From Ditylenchus dipsaci (lineage: Eukaryota; Nematoda; Chromadorea; Rhabditida; Anguinidae), in contig SADC01000251.1 of assembly GCA_004194705.1 (NCBI GenBank), positions 1-64,000 on the forward strand: a DNA stretch of 64,000 nt, written 5' to 3'. A program made the position numbers and the translations under genes. This document shows positions 45,701-56,062 of this stretch, piece after piece. The notes under the pieces were generated by a model, which saw only the letters and a program-made list of their open reading frames with translations, made no database searches and had not been told where the DNA came from. Every line of letters starts with the position of its first letter. Within the stretch, counting starts at the first letter, position 1.

Positions 45701-46055
45701 ATAACAAAAACATATTTAAAAAGTGAGCAAATGAAATCCAACAATAGCACAAAATACATATACGTACCTCATTTTTGGTGTTTTTGTATAAATTTATTAT
45801 GCGAGCTTTTTTAAGGCAAAAAACGTAATCATACTTTTAATTATTATTTTTCTTTCAACGGGGCTCCCATATTTTTGTTTTTTCTTTTTACCAAATGTGC
45901 TAAAATTAGGCAAAAAAGTGGAGTGGGTAAGATAAAATATCGATATATTTTTTTAAATTATTTTTTTTTCTTTTTTTTTCTTTTTTTAAATGCTTTTTTA
46001 AGTTCGGTTTTTCTCATAATTCAAAAGCGTGTCCCAAACTTCAAAAGATTAAAAT
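42770..46055. other. Long AT-rich interval without a recognised gene
   Basis: One open stretch at about 42945-43142 (minus) has balanced, protein-like composition (N-S-A-I-T-G-S-N-K-A-G-N-R) but no known motif or clear splice sites, so it is only a candidate exon. A G run at 44731-44743 and a T-rich tract near 45960-45990 may be sequencing trouble spots. A worn hAT-like MITE may lie near 45000-45090. Confidence 0.4.
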
Positions 46056-46063
46056 TAAAAAAG

Positions 46064-47654
46064 TGGGTTGTGCGGTTACGGTTAATTTGGCCCTACCCGT
46101 TTTCGGTTAACTGGTCTTTGGGTACCCGTTTTCGGTTACAGTTTATCACCAGTACCCGGTTAACCGACCCGGTTTTTCCGGTTTTTGTTAATTTTCGTCC
46201 CTAATTGCAATATTTTAGGCTAAAAGCGCAAAGATAACCATATTAAGGCTTTATTGACACCAAATAACATGTTTCATAGGCATTGATTGCAAGTGATGCA
46301 TCATTTTTCTAACAGTTGGCGAGTAGGTTGAAGCAGTTGACTGTTCAGAAGACAGCTAAATTGCTTTGTTGCAAAAAAACAACATCGAAAATCGGTACGA
46401 AAAACATACGCGACAAGTCTCCACATGAAAGGCTTTCAGAACCTTACAAAACTCCTTGACAACGATGAAATCTTCTTTGTCCAATGGAACCAGACTTAAT
46501 GCGAGGTGCTTTAGCTTGGTCTACTCACTTGGAAAACATCTTTAGGCTTTCTGCTGGTGTTTGCATCCCTAAGCAACTCTTCAACTTTTAGCAAGGCTTT
46601 CTTGTTTCCGAGAAAACCCGCGAGCACTAAATAAGTTGAGTTCCAACAACTTGGTACATCCTGAGAAAGTATGATGATATCTCCGCGACTGAAATGCACA
46701 AAACTACTAACCGTTAGATTTCTTTTTCCACCAATTCCTCTGAGAGCTGAAATTTTAAAGGAATAATAGACAACGATGACCGATAAGTGCTTCCAACCCA
46801 CTGGCAAACCTTAAGAATAAGCGTTGAGATGGCGTTTGACTTTAGCGCGTCGGCAACGACTAGGTGATAGAAATGCGTAGAGCCTTTAAAACTGAAACCC
46901 ATAAATGTAACAGTGGTACAAACGAACGTACAAAAAACATGAAATCACAAACCTCACGATCTCGAGAAGGCGCTGGATATGCTTTCACTGTCCTTGTCTG
47001 CTCATATGGATCGTCGAAAAAGCGAAGCGAAGCATTTTGACGCACCATAATTTTAACCAACTCTTCATCCATTTTGCGCTGAAGATCATCTTTGTTCTGT
47101 TGTTCAGTAAAGAAAGAAGTGATTGGAGGAATCTAAAACATGATGTTAATACGATAAATTTTACGATGACTGTGAAAAAAATACTTTGCAGGGAGTATAT
47201 AAGCCATATTCCTGTAACTGCTCCTCGTGGCCCTTTGACTTGAGATAGTTAATCAAATGCGAAGTCGACCCATCCTTTGGCACTGGTAGAAGACTGCGGC
47301 ATTTGAGACACTGACGCTTAAGTACTCCATCAACTGTAATAACTCGAAAGGACTTCCAAATTTTCGCTGTTTTAGCTAGAGGTATTTTCTGCAAATAGTC
47401 CAACCGGTAATAGAGTGACGAAATTAGTGTGAAAACAAAAATATTTTGCTGCAAGGTTGTATTTTGGCAGTTTTTTTTGTTTCTGAAAAGGCGATTTTAT
47501 CCAGTGCTTAACCGGGTTAAAAAAACCGGGTTCTCACTAAAAACCGGGTTCTCACGTACCCGGTTTTCGGTTAACCGCGTTTTTTCGTACCCGGTTTTCG
47601 GTTCCGGTTAATTGGGGCGAAACCGGTTCGGTTAACTGACCGTGCACAACTCTA
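46064..47654 (-). mobile_element. hAT transposon with partial transposase (1591 bp)
   Basis: Ends TGGGTTGTGCGGTTACGG and (inverted) TAGAGTTGTGCACGGTC, flanked by TAAAAAAG at 46056-46063 and 47655-47662. Sub-terminal ACCCGTTTTCGGTTAAC repeats crowd both ends. Minus-strand coding remnants run in the order BED finger, N-terminal and DDE-insertion pieces, but the C-terminal dimerisation domain was not found. The 51096-51362 element shares the CGGTT-rich terminal motifs and is probably its deletion derivative. Confidence 0.92.
46511..47454 (-). pseudogene. hAT transposase, fragmented
   Basis: Pieces in minus-strand order: a BED zinc finger (C-L-K-C then H-L-I-N-Y-L-K, 47161-47454), a segment typical of hAT N-termini (V-K-I-M-V-R-Q-N-A-S-L-R-F-F, 46860-47072), H-F-Y-H-L-V-V-A-D-A-L-K (46714-46902) and Q-D-V-P-S-C-W-N-S-T-Y-L (46511-46807), where active elements usually have R-W-N-S-T-Y. 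The frames differ, so either small introns or frame breaks separate them. Catalytic acidic residues could not be placed. Probably inactive. Confidence 0.8.
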
Positions 47655-47776
47655 TAAAAAAGGTGCAAATTTAAAAAAGTTATCGAGTCGTATGCCAGTC
47701 TAGTATTTTAAATTTTATAAGGTAACAAGGTTTGGCCCATAATTAGAGAATGTATGTTTCAAGCAGATTAAAATTA

Positions 47777-48060
47777 CAGTCAACTCTTCTCCCTCTCAAA
47801 TGCGACCCAGCTGGTCTAGCATTTTTCGACCTAGCGTCACCCGTTTAAAAAACAAGGTCGTGGTGCTTGAGTAAAATCTTGGCTATTCGTAAAAATGACT
47901 GGTAAAATCAAAATGTTCATGGTATTTTGCTCTATAGTGCAATATCATTTTTCAATGTGCTTGGCCTGCACATAATTCAAAACAAAATGAAAAAAAACTT
48001 TGTGATTTTACATAATCTTTTCGTCGATCTCCTGAATTATGTTAAATTGAGTTTTGACTG
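47777..48060. mobile_element. 284-bp CAGTCAACTC...TTTTGACTG MITE, TA-flanked
   Basis: Left end CAGTCAACTCTTCTCCC, right end ...TTGAGTTTTGACTG, TA on both sides. The internal pairing is worn. Same terminal family as 7999-8443. Confidence 0.65.
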
Positions 48061-50471
48061 TATGTTTTTATTTTTTCGAAATTTGTCTACAAAATATCTC
48101 CCTAGTGACCAATCTCGATCAATATGAAAAACCACAAAAGCTGTGAAAACACAAGTAAACTGCAGAAGGGTGGGAATTTCCCAGTGGGAAATCATAAAAG
48201 TGAAGTCAACAACATCACACTTCTCAGTCGAATATTTTCTTTGTGGCTATAAGACTACAGACCTAAGCACTGCCCTGCTTACTCGAAATTGACTTAACTT
48301 GTTATTGCCTCAGGCACTTCACTTGCCTAAGCTGTCCCACACAAAAACAATGGCAATAATAAACAGAACAAAGTGTTTATTTGGCTGGCCAATCTTGTTT
48401 TTTTAAACACCCGCTTTTGCTTTGTTTTCGGGGATTAATCATATGAATGGAAATTACTGTCGTCAGTTTTTTTCCTCTTAATTTGATTTTTTGTTAATTT
48501 TACCAAAAAGAATTTTTTTAGAGTTTTCTTTACTAGCTGAAATGAAGACAGAAAAATTTTAAAATGCTTCCGTTAAATTTAAAAATGCTTTTAAAAATAC
48601 TTTGTTGAAAAATTCTAGCCCGCCTTTTTTCCTCTACAAAACGTATTGAATGATTTTTCAAAGAGTTTAAAATTTGGACCAGTCTTGGTTGGCATTTCTT
48701 CTCTATAAAAATACCACGTAAAGATTAGCGCTTCCAAGCCTGAAAATTTAAAAACAAAGAGTTTGATAAAAAAAAACTTTGCTAAAACTATCCAGCAAAA
48801 ATTAGAACCAACTTTCGGGGTTTTTCTCTTTTTACAGAGTTTCTTACCGCGCTCTAAATGCATTCGACGCTGGATATTACATCACCCGAAAAGTTCGTTC
48901 CAACCTTGGGTCTGACACTTGCTTTAGTTCCAATTTCAGCGTCTTTTGAGGAATGAAATTCATCAGTATTGTGTAAAATATCGGAGGGATTCCGTCTATA
49001 CCGGTCTTTTTTTTTCCAAAATTTCGAGATTTCGCAATGAATATCCGCGAGTCTCGGTTTTTTCGATTTTCAAAAAAAGGCCGTAAAATTGAGACGCGCG
49101 GGTATTAATGGCGAAATTCGCAAGATTTTGAATTCTTACCATTTTTGAATCAGACTGGCGAATCACAGCAAAATACTTCAAATATCGAGGTAAGAAAAGG
49201 GTCGGGCCCAAGGCGAGAATGGACTTGTGGAGATGCCGTTAAATCGAGACTTGACTGCACCAAAAAAAATTCCTTTACATCTCTGCATCATTTTTCAAGT
49301 TAAAAACCCTTTTTTCACCTGTTTTAAGGTGAAAAATTATTTTTCTAAACAAATATTTTTGAATTGTAAAATTTAAATTTGCTGAGTGGGACATTTTAAA
49401 GTGAGACCAACCACCTCCTTCTTAGTGGTCCTCTCTCCCTAGTGGCCGGTTAGTCAGATCCCTAGAGTGTCCACCATGAAAAGTTTCGACTGAAAGAGAA
49501 AAATATTAGATAATAATTGAAAGAAGATGCATAAGACACACGTGGTGAATAATTGAAATAGATCCACCCTGAAACAATTACAACAATTTGTAGGTAGCAT
49601 TCTTTTTCTGAAATAACTTAATAATTTATGGGCTTGGAGCAGCACTTAAGTAGTGGTGTCCCTTATCTTGTTCAAAGACCTAGTTCAGTAGTTTTTTTCG
49701 CCCTCAATTCCGGCTCTGCATTATATTGCCACAATAGAAGTTTTGGGAAGAGTTTTTTACGAAGAAAATTGTTTCCTCCAACTAATTACCATCCCTCCTC
49801 GTTGTTCTTGTCTTTTTGGAATTTTTATTTGGTTTTACTATGTGGTAATTATTGCTTGATGGCATAGTTGGACCAAAAGTGTGGTCTGCTTTACATATGT
49901 CCTTTTATTACGCTTTCACATGTTTTGTTCTTGATGCACTCCCTTATTTCAAAATGTATTTTGTTCAGTTAATTTTTGTCTAAATTTATTCACAGTAGTT
50001 CTTGGTGACTGTTAAAATTAAAAAATAATAATTTCATAGGCACTTTTTTGGGTGTGAATGCTTTTAAATGATTTTAAACACCTGCTTCGAAATTTTCTTT
50101 GTTGCTAAAGACGAAGCATATTTGTAAAAAAAAAGTAGAAACAAACTGAATGAACAAGTTTTTTTAGCTTTCCTGTGTAACAACAGTTTGCTGTTAAGTA
50201 AATGAACGAATTGTAAAACTAAATCTAAGATGCTTTTTTACACTACCTTTCAAGACAAAAAATGCCGGTCACAGTTTCGAAAAATTCGATTAAATTTGAA
50301 TTTTTTTTTTGAGAGGAAAGTTTTTTTTCTTGGTGAAAATCACTTGAAAATGACTCGGCATAACCTTTCTTCCTTTTTATTTTTAAATTCTCTCGGTCAG
50401 TTAAATATCGGATATTCGGATGTTCTGGCTTACATTTTAGTGCATAAATCTTAATTTTAGAGCTTTTTAAA
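48061..50471. other. Gene-free AT-rich interval
   Basis: About 48868-49260 is a worn relative of the 445-bp CAGTC element (AGTTCGTTCC...GGGTCTGACACTTGC at left, GTTAAATCGAGACTTGACTG at right). No coding exon recognised in the rest. Confidence 0.45.
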
Positions 50472-51064
50472 GGGTAAAACGGAATTTTGCAGCTAATTCT
50501 CGTAATTTTGCAGCTAATTTTTTTTGCAGCTAATTCTCGTAATTTTGCAGCTAATTCTCGTAATTTTGCAGCAAATCCTTGTAATCTTGCAGCAAATGTG
50601 AGTGAATTTTGCGGGAATTCGAATTTCCTAGTCAAAAGATGACTTGGATCGCTCAGAATCCCAGCCCGGAGTGGTCAGAAGCCCCTGAAAGTTGGTTTTT
50701 TGGGGGTTTACTAAAGGGGGGTAAACTTTTTGCGAAAATTCGATTCGGCGGATCAGAATTCCGGTCCGATCGGCTTAATCGCTCAGAATTTCGCCCTGAA
50801 CCACTCCAAACCGTCATGAACCTGAAATTCTGAGCGATTAAGCCGATCGGACCGGAATTCTGATCCGCCCAATCGAATTTTCGCAAAAGTTTACCCCCTT
50901 TAGTAAACCCCCAAAAAAACCAACTTTCAGGGGCTTCTGACCACTCCGGGCTGGGATTCTGAGCGATCCAAGTCATCTTTTGACTAGGAAATTCGAATTC
51001 CCGCAAAATTCACTCATATTTGCTGCAAGATTACAAGCATTTGCTGCAAAATTCCGTTTTACCC
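50472..51064. mobile_element. 593-bp palindromic element, 9-bp duplication
   Basis: Ends GGGTAAAACGGAATTTTGC and its inverse, flanked by CTTTTTAAA at 50463-50471 and 51065-51073. The left arm has extra tandem copies of a 21-base CTCGTAATTTTGCAGCTAAT-like unit (50480-50600). The rest of the arms pair closely to a centre near 50815, so both strands read alike. No coding capacity. Confidence 0.9.
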
Positions 51065-51095
51065 CTTTTTAAATCTTAATTTTAAACCTTTAAAT

Positions 51096-51362
51096 TAGGG
51101 TCGCGCGGTTCCGGTTTTTTTTGAGATCGGTCGGTTCAAGGAAACCGGTTTTTTCAAACCCGGTTTTCGGTTCTGGTTTTTTCAAAAAATTTCGGTCGGT
51201 TAACCGAACCATACCCGCTTTTCGGTTAATCTTTGACTTAAATAAACCGATATTTCGCTGAACCCGGTTTTCGGTTTTCCCGGTTTTTCGGAACCCGGTT
51301 TTCGGTTTCGGTTTATTGGCCGAAAAACCCGGTTTTCGGCTAACCGACCGCGCGCGACCCTA
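51096..51362. mobile_element. 267-bp hAT-like MITE, TAGGGTCGCGCGG ends
   Basis: Ends TAGGGTCGCGCGGTT and the inverse ...AACCGACCGCGCGCGACCCTA, flanked by CTTTAAAT at 51088-51095 and 51363-51370. The interior is built of ACCCGGTTTTCGG repeats like the sub-terminal regions of the 46064-47654 hAT, its likely source of transposase. Confidence 0.93.
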
Positions 51363-51779
51363 CTTTAAATCTTAATTTTCTTAATTTTAATTTTCTTAAT
51401 TGTTGAGTTTTAGAGTCTCATTCTCAAAAGTCAAACCTAATCTTTGTGAATTTTTTTCGTAAGCAAACCAGTAATTATTAACTATCCCTATTATTGTACC
51501 TTTTAGACGCCTTTTCAAAAGATACGGTAAAGCAATAGTTTTTTTCCAATCCACATTGTTCTTTTCGACCAAACACAAAAGCGAAAACTGATGATTTTGT
51601 TACAATTCTTTTCGGAAGTACAAATCCATTTAGTCCCTAATCTCTGCTCATTCTTTCCGTGCCATTCTATTCTTGATATAAAAAAAAAGTATTTTTTGGT
51701 GTTAATTGCATTAGGATATCTGTGTGTGAGTGTGTAGTATTTCAATTTTTTATTTATATTTATTTTAGACGGGTGTGAA

Positions 51780-54700
51780 ATGACAGAGATCACGACGGAA
51801 GTCCCGTCTACGTCTAATTCTTCGTCTATTTCATCAGCTTGGCAAGAAACAGCTGAACCTCTAGAAAAAGAACCCTAATAAGCATGAGTAGTCCTCCTTT
51901 GGCACCGTCCACAATGAGAATATTATTGTGGGCTATTTGTGTAATAGGAATCACCCTGAATTTGGCAGTCTTCAGGAGAAATAAGTACACAAGGTAGTCT
52001 ATCAAATATATATAAAAATTTTGAGTTTTTTTTACTCAGAAAGAGATACAACTTCAACATACAGCTCCTAAGCTTTATGGCCGCCGCTGATACTGTAAGT
52101 TGTTGACGTTTGTAGCTACGGGAAGATCTTGAAGGTTGTGCCATCTAGCTGAAAAAATTCCCAATTTTCTAATTTATAAACAAAAAAGCTTATAAGTTAT
52201 CTCAATTTTGAATTTTCATAATTTTTTTTCACAATGAATAAATGGTTTTTTTTTTTTTCTGGGATACAGATAAGCATACACAGAAGCAACAATTTCGCAA
52301 TTTTCAATTGATTTATTTATAGGTTTCTCTAGCTTCTCTAATGTTGGCACTGTCAACTCAGTATTTGGGTGTGCAAAACTTTAACGTGGTGGCCATTATT
52401 TGCAAGGTAATAAAACAATTTTTTGGAATCAATACTCGTTTTTTAAAAGTGGCTGTTTCTGAAGTAACTTTTTTTCAGGTCGATCTATTTCTAATTCACG
52501 CAGCAAGTGCCTTCTCTATCTGGTGTTGGTTGGTTCTGTCAGCAGTGCGCTACCTGGCCGTATACCGTCCTTATTCCCATCTAAAACTCAACAAAGAACC
52601 TCTTCTTATCATTGTTAGTCAGTTTGAGCAAATTTCACAATTGAAGCAGTCCAAGTTTCAAACCTTTCAGTTAACTATCATTGTTATTTGTTGCCTTCTA
52701 GAAGTGTGGATTCTCTACGATGTCACATTCCACAAGGTTTTTTTGACATTCCAATCAAAATATATGGTAATTATGCTTTTATATCCAGGAGGTCCGTATC
52801 TGTGGAGAGACTTTACCTGAAGTCTGGGGTAAACGCTTTCAACTGGTGGAAATTATTTGGACTTATTTTCTACCTCTAACTTTAATCACGATTTTGGACG
52901 TCAAGGTTCTGTGCTGTCATTCCACTTGGTCAGAGGACAGGGAAAAGCTATCAACCGTGGTTGGTTTTGACTTTGATAGCACACAAAAAGTGCAAAATGG
53001 AATCTCAGAATTTCCTCGGTCCCCCTGTTGTTTTTTACTTGTGCTTAGGGTGCAGGATAGGTCAGAGTCTGTTAGCACGGACTCAAGCATGTTTCTTAAA
53101 CTCCAAAAAGGAAAAAAAAAATGTTTGAGTTTGTTATAATCTAACTGGCCTATCCTACGCCTAAGTCTAAACAACAACAACCGTGGAGGATTGAGATATT
53201 TGAACAACTAGCTTGGCTGGCACGTTACGGCACCGTAGATGACGTAATTAGTTGTTTCTTGATTCTAGGGTCTAAATCAAATTACAAGTGTGCTTGTTTA
53301 CATATTTTTGGTTTTTTTCAATTAAGATACCAAAATGCTTAATTGCAAAACAACTATTTTTTTATTCTACAGCCCCAGAATTATTTTCGTACTCCTCTAA
53401 ATGTTCGCTTCAGAATAACTAAGTAAATTTAAAAAAATAAGCAAAAAAGCGAAAAATCTAATCCCAACTAAAAAGGCTGGTTCATTACGGTTTGTAAGTG
53501 CTAGAACATTATATTACGACCTCATAACTTAGTAGAGATTACAAAGCAGGGCTCTTCCTGACCGGCACTTTTCCAATTAAAATTCAGGGCTACGGAATCA
53601 GGACTTTTGTTTTAATTTTCCGTCTCGAGACCAGGACCAAGTACCAGTCCCGAGACGGAAAATTCTCGTATTTACAACTTAATAAAAGCATCTGAGTTTG
53701 ATCTGGATATAAAGGTGGATTACTTGAGAATCGGGGAAATTCTAGCTAGATTAGTGCAAAAACAGAAGCAAGTCAATATACCCGACCATGGACACTGCCA
53801 ATAGCACGAGATCTTCTAAAGCCTAAACTATACTATTCCACTCAACCATCAATTTAGGAAGCACCAACAGCCTCTATATCAGGAGAGAGTAGCAGTCCAA
53901 TTAAAAAAAGAAACTCCTCGTGCAATCTAAAAGAGCTTCTCTCACTTCCTCTGTCCAATTCCAGCGAGAAAACAACTTCCAGTACCCTCCACACACATAA
54001 ATCCAATGCCTGCTCTCCTTTGACTACAACTATTTCACCAGAATCAGCTGCTGCTAAGAGTTGGATTCCACATGTGAACGATAAACACTATAGCTTGAGG
54101 TAGTTATTATGAGTTACAATTATGATAATTACTTATAACTTCAATAGATCTCGCAGGAAGGCACAGCAAATGCGAATACTCAAACGTTGCCTGCTTATTT
54201 CAATCTTAGATTTAGCTATGAATTTACCCAACTATGTAATTAGACTATATTTGGTTCTTATCTCGGATGAGGAATTAGATCAAATTAATAATACTGCAAT
54301 ATTCCTGTGGGTGCAGGACATATCTCAACTTCTTTACTTTGCTCAGGTGAATATTGTAGATAATTTTAAAAAAGGTGAAAACAGTTTGAAGTCTTTACAA
54401 ACGATAACTTTTTATACAAATTACAGGGTGGCACAAAAAATTCGAAAAAAATATTGAAAAATTTGCGTAGTTATCTCTTTGCTCTATTGATTTGTCCGTG
54501 GAAATCAATAACAGCACAGAAGCTACCTGGAAGCTCTTCGATACGAAACACAAAATACAGTGTGTTTCAAGAATGTCTTTCTTTTTGAAATGGCTGTAAC
54601 TTTTTTCAGGTCTTTATTCAAAAATTCTGTTTTACCCATCGATTATTTACACATCGAATATGGCTTGACTACGGCAATTTTTTCAGGATCAAAAAACACG

Positions 54701-55748
54701 CGGCTTTCTGATGAAATCGGGTCGAGAAACACGGATATGAGGTTATCTCCTCCATCCGAACACTCTGCGCGGAGGGGGGGGGAGGGGGACTCTGTACTGT
54801 AACCGACAGTATTCTTTATGTATGTGATGTAAAAAAACGATTTTTGCTTGGTCTCCCCAGTGGTTTGGCCTGGTCAATGTAGAAGCCATTCACTGACCTG
54901 AGCCCAAAACACAGAACAGACCAAGCAAAATTGTGTAATATACCAAAAAATATTGTCGGTGAGAAAAATCGATCTGTAAAAACAGAATTTTGAAAAATAA
55001 CCTATAAAAAATTATTATCATTTCAAAAAGGAAGAATTTCTTGATGTGAATTTCTTGTGGCAGAGTGTGAACAGGCTCAAATTTTTAATTTTTTGGCCCA
55101 ATTTTTTTTATTTTGAGCAGTTGACGAGATTTCCGGGGTTCTCACAGGAAGTCACCTGGACATGTGTTTGACACCAAACATGCATAATTACGCCCAGTTA
55201 CCAAAAAAAACCGACAAGGACAAACTAAGTCAAACTAAGGGCTAAATTTCAATGCACACCTCCCACTTTAGTTCGGTGTGAACTCCTCAGCTTGCCTTAA
55301 TCCCCCAAGCTGATTTTTTGAAAATTTTTATTTTTTTTTACCTACTTCAAAAAAATGTACACCGGGGATGTACAGCAAAACTGAGTTTAAATTAAGCTCA
55401 AGAAAATATGGTTTACCTTCTGATAACTACAGACAAGAACATTTTAAACGGGCTCCCAGCATTTTTTGGAAAATTCGTATAAGTAAATTCCTCCCAGATC
55501 CCATTTTCGGAAAAAAAATTCAAACAATTGTAATGCCACAAAAGCAGAATTTTTTTAATGGGGAATAATTTTGTGTGCGTCTGTAATGTTGAAACAATCA
55601 ACGCGTGCAAAACCAAATCATTTTTTAGTTTTCACTCAACGCCTTATACTTAGTTGGGATAATATATGTGTCGCCGGGGAGATCCTCATGCAGCAACTCT
55701 CAAACGCCGACCTGCAACAACATCAGAGTTTCAAAAGGCGAATACTAA
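51780..55748 (+). CDS. Class A (rhodopsin-like) GPCR, 9 exons
   Basis: Seven-transmembrane receptor of about 410 residues. Exons: 51780-51993, 52040-52094, 52323-52406, 52479-52613, 52671-52736, 52789-52905, 53858-54099, 54148-54346, 55629-55748. A Ser/Thr-rich extracellular N-terminus (N-S-S glycosylation site) leads to TM1 (G-I-T-L-N-L-A-V-F-R-R); TM2 is in exons 2-3; the TM3 Cys is in I-I-C-K; the TM3 end reads S-A-V-R-Y-L-A-V-Y-R-P (V in place of the D/E of DRY). A second Cys (R-I-C-G-E) sits before TM5. The third intracellular loop is long and Ser-rich (exon 7), then TM6 and TM7, whose end reads S-L-N-A-L-Y-L instead of NPxxY. All splice phases fit except one missing base in a CCC run at 51872-51875. 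The last intron (1.28 kb) is swollen by transposon fragments. An acceptor TTTTAG ends 11 bases before the ATG. The ligand is unknown; peptide-receptor type by general look only. Confidence 0.9.
52960..53190. repeat. Inverted repeat in GPCR intron 6
   Basis: Contains CCCCTGTTGTTTTT and a GGACTCAAGCATGTTTCTTAA hairpin pairing with ATGTTTGAGTTTG about 50 bases on. The same arrangement occurs at about 59995-60140 in the transporter gene, so it is an interspersed repeat. Confidence 0.6.
54426..55030. repeat. Mixed transposon fragments in last GPCR intron
   Basis: Starts with CAGGGTGGCACAAAAAATTC, contains a fold-back family fragment at 54690-54800 (CATGAAATCGGG-like block, ATCTCCTCCATCCGA) and then pieces matching 10430-10600 (ACGATTTTTGCTTGGTC). 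Ends could not be delimited. Confidence 0.6.
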
Positions 55749-56062
55749 CAGTTACAATTATTTCAAAGATTTTTATTGTATGTACATGTTTTTATTACAG
55801 GTCTTCAAAACAAGACAAATATTAGTAATTTATGATGATTGCGCATACATATCAATTATTTTATTTTTAAAAAAATCACAGGCAATATCTAGCTTACTAT
55901 CACAGTCTAAAAGCATATTAAACTAAGAATATAATATCCGTTACAAAAAGCTTAGGCATTTTTAAAAAAGGGTGGCTAGACAGTTTAAAAGGTTAAATAG
56001 GTACTTCTTCCCTGCCAACAAAATCTGATACAAATACAAAATTACATTTCCATCGAAGCTAT

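Noticed and set aside
50243..51006. Open frames of 74-130 codons on both strands, two of them starting identically
   Set aside because: Most are the two arms of the 593-bp palindrome and one covers its tandem repeats; no domain and no splice context.
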